Shown: positions 40,076 through 50,307, counted from the stretch's first letter. The stretch is 64,000 nucleotides of DNA from Erysipelotrichaceae bacterium (GCA_017404785.1 JAFRBQ010000010.1:21150-85149), one strand, 5' to 3'. Translations and numbers: made by a program. The notes: generated by a model not told the origin, from the letters alone.

Positions 40076-41185
40076 TTACATAATACCTAATTCATCAAGG
40101 CCTCCATATCCGGTTTCCCTGATAATATATTGTCCATCCTTTGAAAGCAGGAATTCGATCAGTTTATTGACATTATCCTTTTCGTTATCTTTCAGTTTTG
40201 AAACTACCAGGTCGGCTATGATCGGATAAGTATTGTTTTCAATGTTTTCAACGCTGGGATACACTCCGTCAATCGACAACATCTTTACGCCTTTTTCCTG
40301 CTGAAGACCTTCAAGGAAATAACGGAACGTATAACCGATCGCCCCTTTTTCGTTATGATACTGTTTGACTTTTTTAATGACACCCGACATCGCATCGATC
40401 ATCTCAACGGTATCTGCTTCTTTTAATGGAACATCCTTCATGAAGTAATGCATCATGACCTGTGACCCCGAATCTTCCGGTCTTTGAAAAGCAATGATCT
40501 TCTGATTCTTGTCACCAAGCTGCTTCCAGTTTGTGATCTGCCCGGAATATATCTTTCTAAGATCATCACTGCTTATGTTATCCAGTGGATTGTCTTCTTC
40601 CACAAAGAAGACGAATGCCTCTTTGCCGATCACGATCGACTCTATTTCCTTTTTCTCGCTTTTTGCATAATCAAGCTGTTCTCTTGATGGTCTGGCCCCG
40701 AAAAACAGATCGATTTCTCCATCAACAAGACGATAATAACCGACTTTTGAATTGGTGAAGGTCACGATCTTGCCGTTACTTTTATAGTAGATCACGTCCT
40801 CTTCACTCCATTCACTGGTCTTGTTTTCAACCTGCCTAAGAATCTTTTCTTCGATCTTGTCGATGTCTTTATACAGAGTTTTGGCCACAGCAGTGTAGAT
40901 CGGGTAACATGCTTCAGCCCCATCGAGTATCGGCATGTCCTCTTCGTTTTCGATCACAAAGGCCGGTTCATGATCAAGTCTTACAAGCTTGTCGCCATCA
41001 TAGACATGGTAACCAGTAAAATCAGTTGAAGAATATCCATGCATATAGGCAAAACCATGTCCAGAATATTTCTTATATTCCCTGTCCTTCAGATACAACA
41101 CCAAAACAATGCTGCCAATTATAAGTCCGATCACGGCAATTATTGATATAAATGTAATGAAAACGATTTTTATTGTTTTCTTCAT
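40076..41185 (-). CDS. PstS-like phosphate-binding protein, membrane-anchored
   Basis: A 369-residue exported protein with an N-terminal hydrophobic anchor (residues 7-32) and no lipobox cysteine. The mature part is a type II periplasmic-binding fold of the PstS group: 'FFGARPSREQLDYAK', 'GKEAFVFFVEEDNPLDNIS', 'LRKIYSGQITNWKQLG', 'FQRPEDSGSQVMMHYF' (anion loop) and 'GAIGYTFRYFLEG'. No PstABC transporter is adjacent, so a sensory or scavenging role is possible. It stands alone between the antitoxin and addA. Confidence 0.85.
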   Translation of the reverse strand: MKKTIKIVFITFISIIAVIGLIIGSIVLVLYLKDREYKKYSGHGFAYMHGYSSTDFTGYHVYDGDKLVRLDHEPAFVIENEEDMPILDGAEACYPIYTAVAKTLYKDIDKIEEKILRQVENKTSEWSEEDVIYYKSNGKIVTFTNSKVGYYRLVDGEIDLFFGARPSREQLDYAKSEKKEIESIVIGKEAFVFFVEEDNPLDNISSDDLRKIYSGQITNWKQLGDKNQKIIAFQRPEDSGSQVMMHYFMKDVPLKEADTVEMIDAMSGVIKKVKQYHNEKGAIGYTFRYFLEGLQQEKGVKMLSIDGVYPSVENIENNTYPIIADLVVSKLKDNEKDNVNKLIEFLLSKDGQYIIRETGYGGLDELGIM

Positions 41186-41244
41186 AAAACCTTACGATAT
41201 TTCCTGTTATGTAATTTATGGATTTTTCGGTTTGTTTTTATGTG

Positions 41245-44200
41245 TTACTTGTCAGAAACGATCTTTCGGTATTCACCTTCAAGGATGCTGTATAAGTAGC
41301 AGTCAACTTTCTTAGAGCTTACCGATTCGATATATTTCCTATAACCATTGAGCTGTTCATCATAATGTTCATCATCGATATTCTTTGTCTTGTAGTCGAT
41401 GATATCGAAACGATCATCATATTCCATAAGCAGATCGATGAAACCGTGTTTCTTCTCATTATCTTCTTCATAGATGAATTCATATTCCTTATAGGCTTTG
41501 CCCTTAGAAACATCCTTCATCAGATCGCTTTCCATGAAGTTTCTAATATACTCTTTGTATTCTTCTTCGATCACTGTATAGTCCGGATCAAGGAAATTGA
41601 GCGTTTCAAGGTAATAGTGAAGTCTGGTACCCATTTCCATCTTTTTGAGTGTCTTGGAAGAGATGAGGCCTGAATCTTTAGAGAATCTGGATTTAAGTAT
41701 CTTTTTTGCTTCGATCTTTTCAAATGGAATAATATCTATTTTTCTATCGGTTTTAGATAAGATCGGATCGATCTTCTTATCAAGATAATCTCTTGTAAAG
41801 GCATACCTGTTCAGATCAAGTTCATTGATCAGTTTATTGCTGTACAGATCATCATAAACACTGCTGAACATATCATTGAAATTTCTGAAAGAAAGTCTGC
41901 TCAACTCGCTGACCATCTGCCCTGTTTCACTATCGTTTTGAAGTGGACATACCACGACCATCTTTTCTTTGGTTCTGGTCAAAGCCACATAGAGAAGACG
42001 GATCTTCTCCCCGATATCTTTCAGCGTATACTCGTTTTTGTAGATCGCTTTTTTAACTGTTTCTTTCAAACCTCTGCCTGGGATCATTACCGGCAGAATT
42101 ATGCCCAGATCCTTGCTGAAGACGATCCTGTCTTTAAGATCCTGCTGATTGAATGCCACATCAAGCCCGACATAGTAACAGATGTTGTACTCCAGTCCTT
42201 TGGATTTATGAATATTGATGATCCTTACAGCATCTTCGTCATCACTGTCGATGCTGAAAGTAATATCATTCTCATCACTGCCATCAAAGGCATTACTCAG
42301 ATATTCGCCGAAACTTCTGTAGTCATATCCGATCTGATTAAGAGAATGGGCCAGCTGATAGAAATAATCGATCTTGACCATGTTTTCGTGGACCATGCCG
42401 ATCTTTCTTATACTGTTGTATATATCAAAAGTATCAATGATCTCATCAAGGATCATGGAAATGGTCTTGTATTCTATACCTTCGTGGATCCTGAATAGTT
42501 TCTGATAAAGATCTGTATTCTCATAACGTTTCTGCGTAATGATGTCATATAGTTCACTGTCACTCATTTCCACCAGAAAACTTCTGGCCAGTGAAGCATA
42601 GGAGATTCTGAACAGCTCATCTTTTCTTTCTTCATCAATGCACACCAGCAGATTGAAGATCGACTTCACGACGATTGAAAGATCGGAATCAGACATCGTC
42701 TCGTCTCTTTCAATAACTACCGGGATATTGTAATAAGACAGTATTTTCTTATAAAGATCGAAATTGGTCTTGCGATCGATCAGGATACAGAAATCTCTGT
42801 ATGATGCCTTTCTGATTATTTCTTCTTTTTTGTTGTCCTGGCCTTCAATGAAATCTCTGACTTTATAGCCTTCGCTGATCTTCTGCAATATGTCCTGTGC
42901 CGTGATGAAAGCTTCAACTTCATGTTTATCAAAGGAATCAAATGGATATTCCTTCTTATCGTGGACATAGCTGAGGATCTCCATGTGCTGATTCTGACCT
43001 GTTATTGCCGCATCGCTTCTTCCTGCTTTCATATGGTGAGCTTTTTTAAAATCAGCGCCGCCGATCTTTGAATCCATGAGTTTATCAAATATGACATCGA
43101 TATCCTCAAGCACTTCTTTGCGGCTGCGGAAATTATGCGGAAGCTCTATCAGTTCGTTATGATCATCATCCTTGAGGAAGGTCTCATATTTGTATTTGAA
43201 AAGCTCCGGATTCGCATTTCTGAATCTGTAGATCGATTGTTTGATATCGCCAACCATGTAGACATTGTCATGAGCGATCCTGTTTATGAATTCTTCCTGC
43301 AGATCATTGGTATCCTGATATTCATCGATCAGGATCTCTATGAAACTCTGTGCTATTTCGCTTCTGATCTCTTCATGGTCATTTACAAGATCAATAGACA
43401 TTCTGAAAACATCGGCGAAGGAATAAAGACTGTTCAGCTTTTTGAATTCTTTGAGACGGCTGTTAAGTTCCTGGGCAAGTCCAAGAAGACAGACCGAATA
43501 GTCCTTTGTGTCCAGGATCTCCTGCTTGAGTTCCTCTTCACTTTGGGCTGTAAGTTTCTTAAGATCCTTCAGCTCCTCCTTGATCTTCTGATTGAGTTCC
43601 TTGGCTCTGTCACTGACACCTCTGGGAAGCTTGCTGCCGCTTGGTTCGCATATTGAAGCACTTTCTCTTATTTCGCTGTAGGTATTGCTTTGAAATAAAG
43701 GATCCATGTTTCTGAACATCAGATCAGTATCGACTTCTTCACTTAACTCGTTGATCTGGCTTCTTATCCTTGCGATGATCACTTTTAAGGTTTCGGTATA
43801 TTCCCTGAGTGTATCATCCAGTTTTTCAGGAGCGAAGAAGCGATCAACATACGTCTTTACATATTCTTCGCGTTCATAGATCTTGTCGAGTTCCCGATTG
43901 ATATTCAAAACGGCTTCTCTGATCGGGTTATCGTTCTTGATACAGAAGTCTTCGATCAGTCTGATGAAAGAAAGGTCTTCATTTCGATATTTCTCCAGCA
44001 TCAGTTCATTGAGGATATTCTCTGTTTCTGTCTTGAGAACATTGTTGTCAATGATACCAATATTTCTATCCGCATCAAGGAGATAGTGATACTTCTTGAC
44101 CAGCGATTGTGCATAGGCGTCAAAAGTCATCACATAGCTGCTGTCGATCTTGTTTATCTGTCTGAACTTTTCCTCTTCGCTTTCAAAAAGTCTGCCCTCA

Positions 44201-44430
44201 TCAAGGGTGATCTTGTCTCTGATCCTCTTTTTCATTTCGGCAGCTGCCTTATTTGTGAAAGTCAGGACCAGAAGTCTATCGATATCGATCTTGTGTTCTC
44301 CTGTCAGACGATAGACTCTTTCGGACAGTACCGCCGTCTTGCCACTTCCGGCGCCAGCAGAAACAACGATATTGTGTCCGAACCTGCTGAAGGCTTTTCT
44401 TTGCTGGTCAGTCCATTTCTCAGCCATCAT
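41245..44430 (-). CDS. addA: ATP-dependent helicase/nuclease subunit A
   Basis: A 1061-residue SF1 helicase with C-terminal nuclease, on the short side for AddA (usually 1150-1250). Walker A 'SAGAGSGKTAVLSERV' lies near residue 25. Helicase motifs 'VLTFTNKAAAEMKKRI', 'DEYQDTNDLQ', 'VGDIKQSIYRFR', 'IHKSKGLEYNI' and 'LLYVALTRTKEKM' follow. The RecB-type nuclease core 'HGFIDLLMEYDDRFDIIDYKTKN' is complete. With AddB it processes double-strand breaks for recombination. Its start overlaps the addB end by 11 bases. Confidence 0.94.
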   Translation of the reverse strand: MMAEKWTDQQRKAFSRFGHNIVVSAGAGSGKTAVLSERVYRLTGEHKIDIDRLLVLTFTNKAAAEMKKRIRDKITLDEGRLFESEEEKFRQINKIDSSYVMTFDAYAQSLVKKYHYLLDADRNIGIIDNNVLKTETENILNELMLEKYRNEDLSFIRLIEDFCIKNDNPIREAVLNINRELDKIYEREEYVKTYVDRFFAPEKLDDTLREYTETLKVIIARIRSQINELSEEVDTDLMFRNMDPLFQSNTYSEIRESASICEPSGSKLPRGVSDRAKELNQKIKEELKDLKKLTAQSEEELKQEILDTKDYSVCLLGLAQELNSRLKEFKKLNSLYSFADVFRMSIDLVNDHEEIRSEIAQSFIEILIDEYQDTNDLQEEFINRIAHDNVYMVGDIKQSIYRFRNANPELFKYKYETFLKDDDHNELIELPHNFRSRKEVLEDIDVIFDKLMDSKIGGADFKKAHHMKAGRSDAAITGQNQHMEILSYVHDKKEYPFDSFDKHEVEAFITAQDILQKISEGYKVRDFIEGQDNKKEEIIRKASYRDFCILIDRKTNFDLYKKILSYYNIPVVIERDETMSDSDLSIVVKSIFNLLVCIDEERKDELFRISYASLARSFLVEMSDSELYDIITQKRYENTDLYQKLFRIHEGIEYKTISMILDEIIDTFDIYNSIRKIGMVHENMVKIDYFYQLAHSLNQIGYDYRSFGEYLSNAFDGSDENDITFSIDSDDEDAVRIINIHKSKGLEYNICYYVGLDVAFNQQDLKDRIVFSKDLGIILPVMIPGRGLKETVKKAIYKNEYTLKDIGEKIRLLYVALTRTKEKMVVVCPLQNDSETGQMVSELSRLSFRNFNDMFSSVYDDLYSNKLINELDLNRYAFTRDYLDKKIDPILSKTDRKIDIIPFEKIEAKKILKSRFSKDSGLISSKTLKKMEMGTRLHYYLETLNFLDPDYTVIEEEYKEYIRNFMESDLMKDVSKGKAYKEYEFIYEEDNEKKHGFIDLLMEYDDRFDIIDYKTKNIDDEHYDEQLNGYRKYIESVSSKKVDCYLYSILEGEYRKIVSDK

Positions 44431-46792
44431 CTTCAGCCTCCTTTGCTTTCAGTTCATAGACAAATCTTCTGTAACAGATGTCCAGATATGGGCAATAGTC
44501 ACAGGGGATGTTTTTGTTGCCATATTTCTTAGGATCGATATTGAAGTTTCCTTCTCTGATCTGTTCTCCTGCTTCGATGATCTTTCTTTCGACCAGTTCG
44601 ATCTTTTCTCTGATCTCTTCATCGCTCATTGTGTTGGAAGTACCATATAAGCTTCCGTCATTTTTCTTTCTTACAGTCCTGTAAAGTTTGCTGGTCTCTC
44701 CTTCTTTAAGGTCAGGATCAGTGATCTCCAGTCTATCAAGATCGTCTGTAGTAAATCCATCGAGTTTCATTGACTCTGTCTTCAGATCCTCAAGAGTTTT
44801 GGTTTCATCATACTTTCTTTCGGTATTGACCAGATGCTGCAGATAGAAACCGCCATAGTTCAGTTCTTTTCCCTTGAAAAGATCTTTCTTTGAAAGCAGA
44901 TACATATATGAAGGAAGCTGCAAAGACAGACCAAATTCCATGAGTCTTCTGTCGATATCGGAAGAACTGCCGGTCTTATAATCAACGACATTTGCTGTCA
45001 CGGTTTCATTTCCTTCCCTGTACATGACTTTATCTATCTTTCCATCAAAAGTAATATTTTCACCTACTTCTGCTTTTATGTATTCTTCGCACAGCTGTTT
45101 ATCAAGAAGTGTCTGTTCTTTCTGTTTTTCAATGATCTGTACATCTTTTCTTAATTCTTCCCTGACCTTTTCCACAAAGAATTCTTCAGCTTCATCTTCA
45201 AAAAGCCTTTCTTCTTCATCAAGTCCTGCTTCTTCGTTTCTGTAAGCTCTGTCCCATGATCGATCAAAATCAAAGTCGTCTTCTGTATACAGATCTTTCA
45301 GAACTTCATGACACAGATTGCCGATTCTCGTGTTGTAATTTCCTGCATTATTCGTAATCTTCAGAACATAATCAAGATAGTATCTGAAACGGCACAGATA
45401 AAAATCATTCATCCTGGTATAGGAAAGTTTGACTTCATACAGTTTTTTGATCTGATCTTTATTAAGACCTTTGAACAGGTTGGAATAACTGTAGTAATCG
45501 TTGTTTCCATAGTATTTCTGAAGGAGGGAATAGTCTTCATCGCTTATGCCGTATTTCTGCAGTCGATCCTGCAAGTAAGCGAATTTGAGTCTGTTAAGTA
45601 ATTCGGAATGACCGTAATCAGATCCTGAACTCTCTACAGATTCATATTCGTCTTTTGAATACAGATTATTCTGATTATATTTCTTGAAAGGACTCTTTTC
45701 ACAATATGAGATATGCAGATTCTCTATTCCTGAAAGATATCCACGAACATTCTTTCTTATAAGTCCGTTCTCTTCCTCTATACTTGACATATTCAATAAA
45801 GGACGAAGATTATTGGTGATATATTCGGTATCGGTTTTGAAAGCAGGGAACTGATCATTGAAACCGATCAGAAAAACATGGTCACTGCTGTCAAAAGGCA
45901 TATACAGATCTTCGCATCTGACTACATCGGTATAAATATCTGTTGAACAATCTGTATTCTTAAGATCTTCGATGATGAAATCCTTAACCTCTTTCAGTTC
46001 ATAATCCGTATACTTATTGATAATACTGATAAGCTTATCCGCCTGCTCACTATCGGTATCGGCAAGTCTGTCATAGATATCCTGCTTGTCAGATGTATCG
46101 ATCATATCCAGAAAATCTTTGGCGATCGAGGTTCCTATCAGTTTTTCTCTGGTTTTATAATCAACTTTAAAGCCGTAATAGGTGTTAAAGCGATTGAAAT
46201 AGGTTTCATAATCCGCATTGGCATTCAGAATGTGGATTCTATTTATGTCTGTGCCACTGATGATCAGGTCGCTTATCGCGTTGTATACATATTCGATCTC
46301 TTCTTCGATACCCTCAAACTTCCTGATCCTGTATTTCTTTTCAGTTTCCTCATAAGGAATGATCTCGCCCTTAACGATCGCACTGTCGAATCTGTTCAAT
46401 TCTCCATATCCGGCAACAATGATCTGTCTGTCTTCCAGAAACTTGTCAAAAAGTCTGTTGTAGATAAGAAGATTGTTATTTTCCAGTTCTCTTTTTATCC
46501 TTACAAGATTATCAAGTTTCCTGTTTCCATATTCCTTATCTTCAACATAATAGATGTTGTTCAGAATTTCTTTGGCATTGCTTACACTCAGCCCATGTGA
46601 ATCAACAAGATACTTTACGGTATCAAATCCATAATCAAAAAACCGGTTTCTTTTATATTCATTCAGATCAATAAACTTTATATCCAGGATCTCTTTGTTT
46701 TCACTCAGGTATTCCAAAATTCTGTTCTTGAATGTTGAAGGACATATTAGAACCGTTTTTTTATCTTTGATTTTATTGATCAGTTTTTTCAT
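44420..46792 (-). CDS. addB: PD-(D/E)XK nuclease, AddB-like subunit (compact)
   Basis: A 790-residue protein with the start at 46792; in-frame starts at 46834 (directly after an extended -10 TGATATAAT) and 46906 are alternatives. It is much shorter than Bacillus AddB (about 1160). The C-terminal nuclease shows 'FDGKIDKVMYREG' and 'VVDYKTGSS', and four cysteines placed for an iron-sulfur cluster: one in 'FYLCRFRYYLDY' and three in 'CDYCPYLDIC'. The N-terminal region lacks a Walker A motif ('VLICPSTFKNRI'), as in RexB. Position before addA confirms the assignment. Confidence 0.88.
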   Translation of the reverse strand: MKKLINKIKDKKTVLICPSTFKNRILEYLSENKEILDIKFIDLNEYKRNRFFDYGFDTVKYLVDSHGLSVSNAKEILNNIYYVEDKEYGNRKLDNLVRIKRELENNNLLIYNRLFDKFLEDRQIIVAGYGELNRFDSAIVKGEIIPYEETEKKYRIRKFEGIEEEIEYVYNAISDLIISGTDINRIHILNANADYETYFNRFNTYYGFKVDYKTREKLIGTSIAKDFLDMIDTSDKQDIYDRLADTDSEQADKLISIINKYTDYELKEVKDFIIEDLKNTDCSTDIYTDVVRCEDLYMPFDSSDHVFLIGFNDQFPAFKTDTEYITNNLRPLLNMSSIEEENGLIRKNVRGYLSGIENLHISYCEKSPFKKYNQNNLYSKDEYESVESSGSDYGHSELLNRLKFAYLQDRLQKYGISDEDYSLLQKYYGNNDYYSYSNLFKGLNKDQIKKLYEVKLSYTRMNDFYLCRFRYYLDYVLKITNNAGNYNTRIGNLCHEVLKDLYTEDDFDFDRSWDRAYRNEEAGLDEEERLFEDEAEEFFVEKVREELRKDVQIIEKQKEQTLLDKQLCEEYIKAEVGENITFDGKIDKVMYREGNETVTANVVDYKTGSSSDIDRRLMEFGLSLQLPSYMYLLSKKDLFKGKELNYGGFYLQHLVNTERKYDETKTLEDLKTESMKLDGFTTDDLDRLEITDPDLKEGETSKLYRTVRKKNDGSLYGTSNTMSDEEIREKIELVERKIIEAGEQIREGNFNIDPKKYGNKNIPCDYCPYLDICYRRFVYELKAKEAEDDG

Positions 46793-46954
46793 GTATCTGA
46801 TATTTCCGATGATGTTCTTAAATTCAATTAACATCTCTATTATATCAGTACTATCATCCTTCTTTCGGATCTGTATGTTGATACGACAAATATACCCATA
46901 CAACAAAAGAAGTTAACAAATGTGAGCTTCTATTTCTGATTTTTTGCAGGGTCT

Positions 46955-48364
46955 TTACTTATTGTTTTTCAGATCTCTGTCGGCATAATCAACATAATCT
47001 CTGACAGTGAGATTTTCATAGCCTTTCTTACGGGCGATATCAAAGACAATATTCAGATCAGTTTCCGTTTCATAGACAACATCTCCCCAATCTATATAAT
47101 TCATCTTTAAGTCACCAAACAGGGTTGCGTCTTTGTCAAGAATGATCATATCATCTTTGAGATATTTATAGACTTTCTCTCTGAAAACTTTCATTGCTGG
47201 TGAATCATTGCTGATATCTTTAATTTTCTCTTCCTCGGTTTTGTAATGAGGCAGTTCTGCAGTATGAAGGCTTGCGCTTTCCTTGGATTCTCCATTTAGA
47301 ACATCAATATAATATTTTGGCGTTATGTACATCTGCAGGTTATAGCGCGGCATAACCAGAACTTCCTTGCCTCCATAACAGCGTTTTTCCAAAGTTCTTG
47401 AAATATCCAGTACTTCCATCAGACTGATATTCATTTCCGAAAGCATTTTATCTTCACTGTATTCCAGATCCTCTCTGTTCAGGCAGGAGCGAATGATATC
47501 TTCTACAACAGCATGAGGATCATCAGTTTTTTTATCTTCGTTGATTTTTTCTTTTCTTTTTCTTATCTGGATGACATTTTCGCATTCTTCACATGCCAGG
47601 TCTGGATATTTTTCAATGATCGTATCATAAATCAAACGATAAGTAAAAAGATGACCGGCGTCAGAAAGATGGATATCATCTTCGTTGAGGTTTGACAGTT
47701 CTTCCTTGCCATTATAATTTTTCAATTCATTCTGCAGATCTGCTACAAGAACATCCATCTTTGGAAGTTCCTGCCTTGACCAGTTATTAATATTATCAGC
47801 GATCTCTGACTGCGATTTGGTTGTGATCTTATAAATTGGCGATCTACTTATATCTGACATGGTATAGATCGTAACAACGACGATAATTGCCTCATCATTC
47901 AATTCTCTGATCCTGTTGATTAGCTTAGGCATATCGTTTTTGAAGGCATCAACACCTACCATAATTTTTTCCTTGGCTTCTTTAGAATTGAGAGCTGTCA
48001 CCATCTTTAATGCCAGAATCGGATTGGTCTTAAGTGTTTCAACCGTTTTAGGAAGACCACGCCATGAATTTGTATCTATTCCGGCAGCTTCTTCCATTAT
48101 CACAAGTCCCGTGACAAGAACATTGTTGGTGCCGCAGGCAATTACTACTACCTTGGAATCTTTAACAGCATCGATCATTTCTTCATTATTTTGAAGGAAG
48201 CCAAGCTGATACCCGGTCGTTGCGCCAGGCAAAGCGTAATTGTGGACTTCCAGCCCCAATCTTCTTGCCAGAAGCTCCGAAAATGTATTTGTTCTGACTT
48301 TTAGTTTATAATTTGTTCCAACACTATCTGCCAGACACACAAGTTTATTCTTTTCGTTGCTCAT
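46955..48364 (-). CDS. SGNH-hydrolase-like protein with two C-terminal ACP-like domains
   Basis: A 469-residue cytoplasmic protein. Residues 1-250 are an SGNH/GDSL hydrolase: 'CLADSVGTN' (Ser14, with the usual Gly of GDS replaced by Ala), 'ALPGATT', 'ACGTNN' (Asn80), 'DDIHLSDAGH' (Asp229, His232). A basic linker with a CxxC pair (258, 261) follows. Residues about 283-330 and 388-465 each resemble a degenerate acyl carrier protein: 'MLSEMNISLMEVLDISRTLE' keeps a Ser at the usual site, 'DLKMNYIDWGDVVYE' does not. It is the last gene in a row with an acyl-AMP ligase and a true ACP, so it probably acts on ACP-bound acyl groups (inference). Confidence 0.8.
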   Translation of the reverse strand: MSNEKNKLVCLADSVGTNYKLKVRTNTFSELLARRLGLEVHNYALPGATTGYQLGFLQNNEEMIDAVKDSKVVVIACGTNNVLVTGLVIMEEAAGIDTNSWRGLPKTVETLKTNPILALKMVTALNSKEAKEKIMVGVDAFKNDMPKLINRIRELNDEAIIVVVTIYTMSDISRSPIYKITTKSQSEIADNINNWSRQELPKMDVLVADLQNELKNYNGKEELSNLNEDDIHLSDAGHLFTYRLIYDTIIEKYPDLACEECENVIQIRKRKEKINEDKKTDDPHAVVEDIIRSCLNREDLEYSEDKMLSEMNISLMEVLDISRTLEKRCYGGKEVLVMPRYNLQMYITPKYYIDVLNGESKESASLHTAELPHYKTEEEKIKDISNDSPAMKVFREKVYKYLKDDMIILDKDATLFGDLKMNYIDWGDVVYETETDLNIVFDIARKKGYENLTVRDYVDYADRDLKNNK

Positions 48365-48382
48365 AATGTTTCCTGCTCTTTC

Positions 48383-48625
48383 TTAACTGTTTGTTTTTGC
48401 CTTGATATATTCAACTGCGTCTTTTATCGTCTTGATATTAGGTACATCCTTATCGAGGACTTTAATATTGAAGGTATCTTCAATTGAACCAACAATACTT
48501 ATAAGATCCAGAGAAGACAATCCAATATCTTCTACAAAACGGCTGTCATCATTTATTTCTATTTCATCATCACCGAGATAGTCATAGATTATTTCGCGCA
48601 ATTCTTCAAAAATCTTTTCTTTCAT
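48383..48625 (-). CDS. Acyl carrier protein
   Basis: An 80-residue acidic helical protein. The start at 48625 lies one base after the ligase stop (TAAAATG); the frame is open to 48658. The phosphopantetheine site is Ser38 in 'VEDIGLSSLDLISIV'. It differs from typical FabD/F-associated AcpP, which has DSL, and has no fatty-acid synthesis genes around it. Here it is most likely dedicated to the acyl-AMP ligase encoded upstream and the SGNH protein encoded downstream. Confidence 0.9.
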   Translation of the reverse strand: MKEKIFEELREIIYDYLGDDEIEINDDSRFVEDIGLSSLDLISIVGSIEDTFNIKVLDKDVPNIKTIKDAVEYIKAKTNS

Positions 48626-48626
48626 T

Positions 48627-50279
48627 TTATTTCTGCCTTTCTTCTTTTCTACCTTCATTAAGAAGGTATTTCTTTATTTTCATCGTTGTCGTCTTTTCAA
48701 ACGGAATATCTCTGATCTTTACTTTTCCTATATTCTTGTATACAGGAACACTTCGATTGAATAATTCAACATCTTTATTGATTCGCTCTTCACGATCCGG
48801 AACACTCTCATCAAGATAGAATTCTGCCGTGATCTTTCTGTCGCTTTCATAAACTGCTACTTCCTTGACATAATCGATCTTCAGCAGTCTCTGTTCCAGT
48901 TCTTCAGGAGAAACGTTTTCTCCGTTAGATAGAACGATCAGATTCTTCTTTCTTCCGACAATGAACAGGTAGCCGTCTTTATCGATCCTTCCGTAATCTC
49001 CGGTCTTGAACCATTCTCCATCAAATGCTTCCCTGGTCGCTTCTTCGTCTTTATAGTATCCTTTCATGACGTTGATACCTCTGATCAGGATATCTCCGAC
49101 TCCATTTTCATCAGGATCGACGATCTTTATCTCGTTGCATCCCATAGGCAGACCGACTGATCCGAACTTATGCTGGCCATTGTGTTCCACAGCGGCGATC
49201 GGGGCACATTCAGTTATGCCATATCCGCATACAACATCGATGCCCAGATCATAAAGGCCTCTCTGAACATCTGTATCCAAAGGTGCGCCACCACAGATAA
49301 GCAGTTCCAGTTTTCCTCCCAGATTTTCATGAATTTCTTTAAAGATAGCTCTTCTTCTATCGATGCCAAGCTTCATCAGGAATCTACTGAATAACAGGCC
49401 CAGTTTCAGCTTATTTTCCTTTCCGGTTTTTCTGACGTTATTGAGTATGCCATTATAGAGCATTTCTGCGACCATTGGCACAACTGAAATATTCTGCGGT
49501 TTGAAGCGTTGAAGGTCTTTCAGTATCCTGCGCATATTCGGACTGACATGCGCGTCAACAACATATAAAAACATCGGCAGCATGGCTGCAGACCAGCTGA
49601 ATGAATGATGTAAAGGTAGTAAGATCAGCGTATTTGAAGCCATAACGCTTTCACACGCGAAACGAGCATCACTGGCCAGATTTTCATGTGTAAGCATGAC
49701 GCCTTTTTTGTCACCTGATGTACCTGAAGTAAAGATGATGGCAGCCAGATCGTCGGGTGCAGGTATCTTTTTTTCGTATACATCAAAGCCTTCATTGATA
49801 AGATCGGCTCCAATGTTTACCAGATCATAGATATTAGATAATAAAAACGTTCTGATCGAAGGCTCAGCATCTTTAAGCTTTGTAACGAATTCCTCATTAT
49901 CCTTTGAATAGAAAAGCAGCTGGCATTCGCATTTTCTGACCATGGCGATCAGTTCGTCATCGCCGAGGTCTTTATCCAACGGAACTGCAACATTATCACT
50001 GCACATTATTGCCAGACAGGAGATGATCCATTCCGTTGAGTTCTCACCGATCAGGGCAATGTTCTGTTGCCCCTTGGCCAATGAAAGAATAAAAGTCCCG
50101 AGATCTCTTATAAGTTCGTTGACTTCATCAAAACTCAATGGTTCATCATTATTCTTTCCCTTATACAGACAGTTCTTATCACCGCCTTTATTTTTTCCGT
50201 GTTCCACAAGTTCACGGATCGTTCTGACTGGAGCGATCCTGTATACGGGTGTTTCTGTGTTGTTGTTCTTATCGATCAT
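48627..50279 (-). CDS. AMP-dependent acyl ligase (fatty acyl-AMP/acyl-ACP ligase type)
   Basis: A 550-residue ANL-superfamily enzyme: 'AAIIFTSGTSGDKKGVMLTH' (P-loop), 'VCGYGITECAPI', 'GEWFKTGDYGRIDKDGYLFI', 'GRKKNLIVLSNGENVSPEE', and the C-terminal catalytic Lys in 'TTTMKIKKYLL'. It activates a carboxylic acid, probably a fatty acid, as acyl-AMP. With an ACP gene starting one base after its stop, transfer to that ACP is more likely than to CoA (inference). There is no membrane segment. It is first in the three-gene operon. Confidence 0.9.
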   Translation of the reverse strand: MIDKNNNTETPVYRIAPVRTIRELVEHGKNKGGDKNCLYKGKNNDEPLSFDEVNELIRDLGTFILSLAKGQQNIALIGENSTEWIISCLAIMCSDNVAVPLDKDLGDDELIAMVRKCECQLLFYSKDNEEFVTKLKDAEPSIRTFLLSNIYDLVNIGADLINEGFDVYEKKIPAPDDLAAIIFTSGTSGDKKGVMLTHENLASDARFACESVMASNTLILLPLHHSFSWSAAMLPMFLYVVDAHVSPNMRRILKDLQRFKPQNISVVPMVAEMLYNGILNNVRKTGKENKLKLGLLFSRFLMKLGIDRRRAIFKEIHENLGGKLELLICGGAPLDTDVQRGLYDLGIDVVCGYGITECAPIAAVEHNGQHKFGSVGLPMGCNEIKIVDPDENGVGDILIRGINVMKGYYKDEEATREAFDGEWFKTGDYGRIDKDGYLFIVGRKKNLIVLSNGENVSPEELEQRLLKIDYVKEVAVYESDRKITAEFYLDESVPDREERINKDVELFNRSVPVYKNIGKVKIRDIPFEKTTTMKIKKYLLNEGRKEERQK

Positions 50280-50307
50280 TTCTGTTAATCCCGACTGTCT
50301 TTACTGT

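Noticed and set aside
40076..41185. Complete phosphate ABC transporter locus
   Set aside because: Only a PstS-like protein is present; neighbours are an antitoxin and addA.
41938..42498. Open frame opposite addA
   Set aside because: Antisense to conserved helicase motifs; no start signal or family features.
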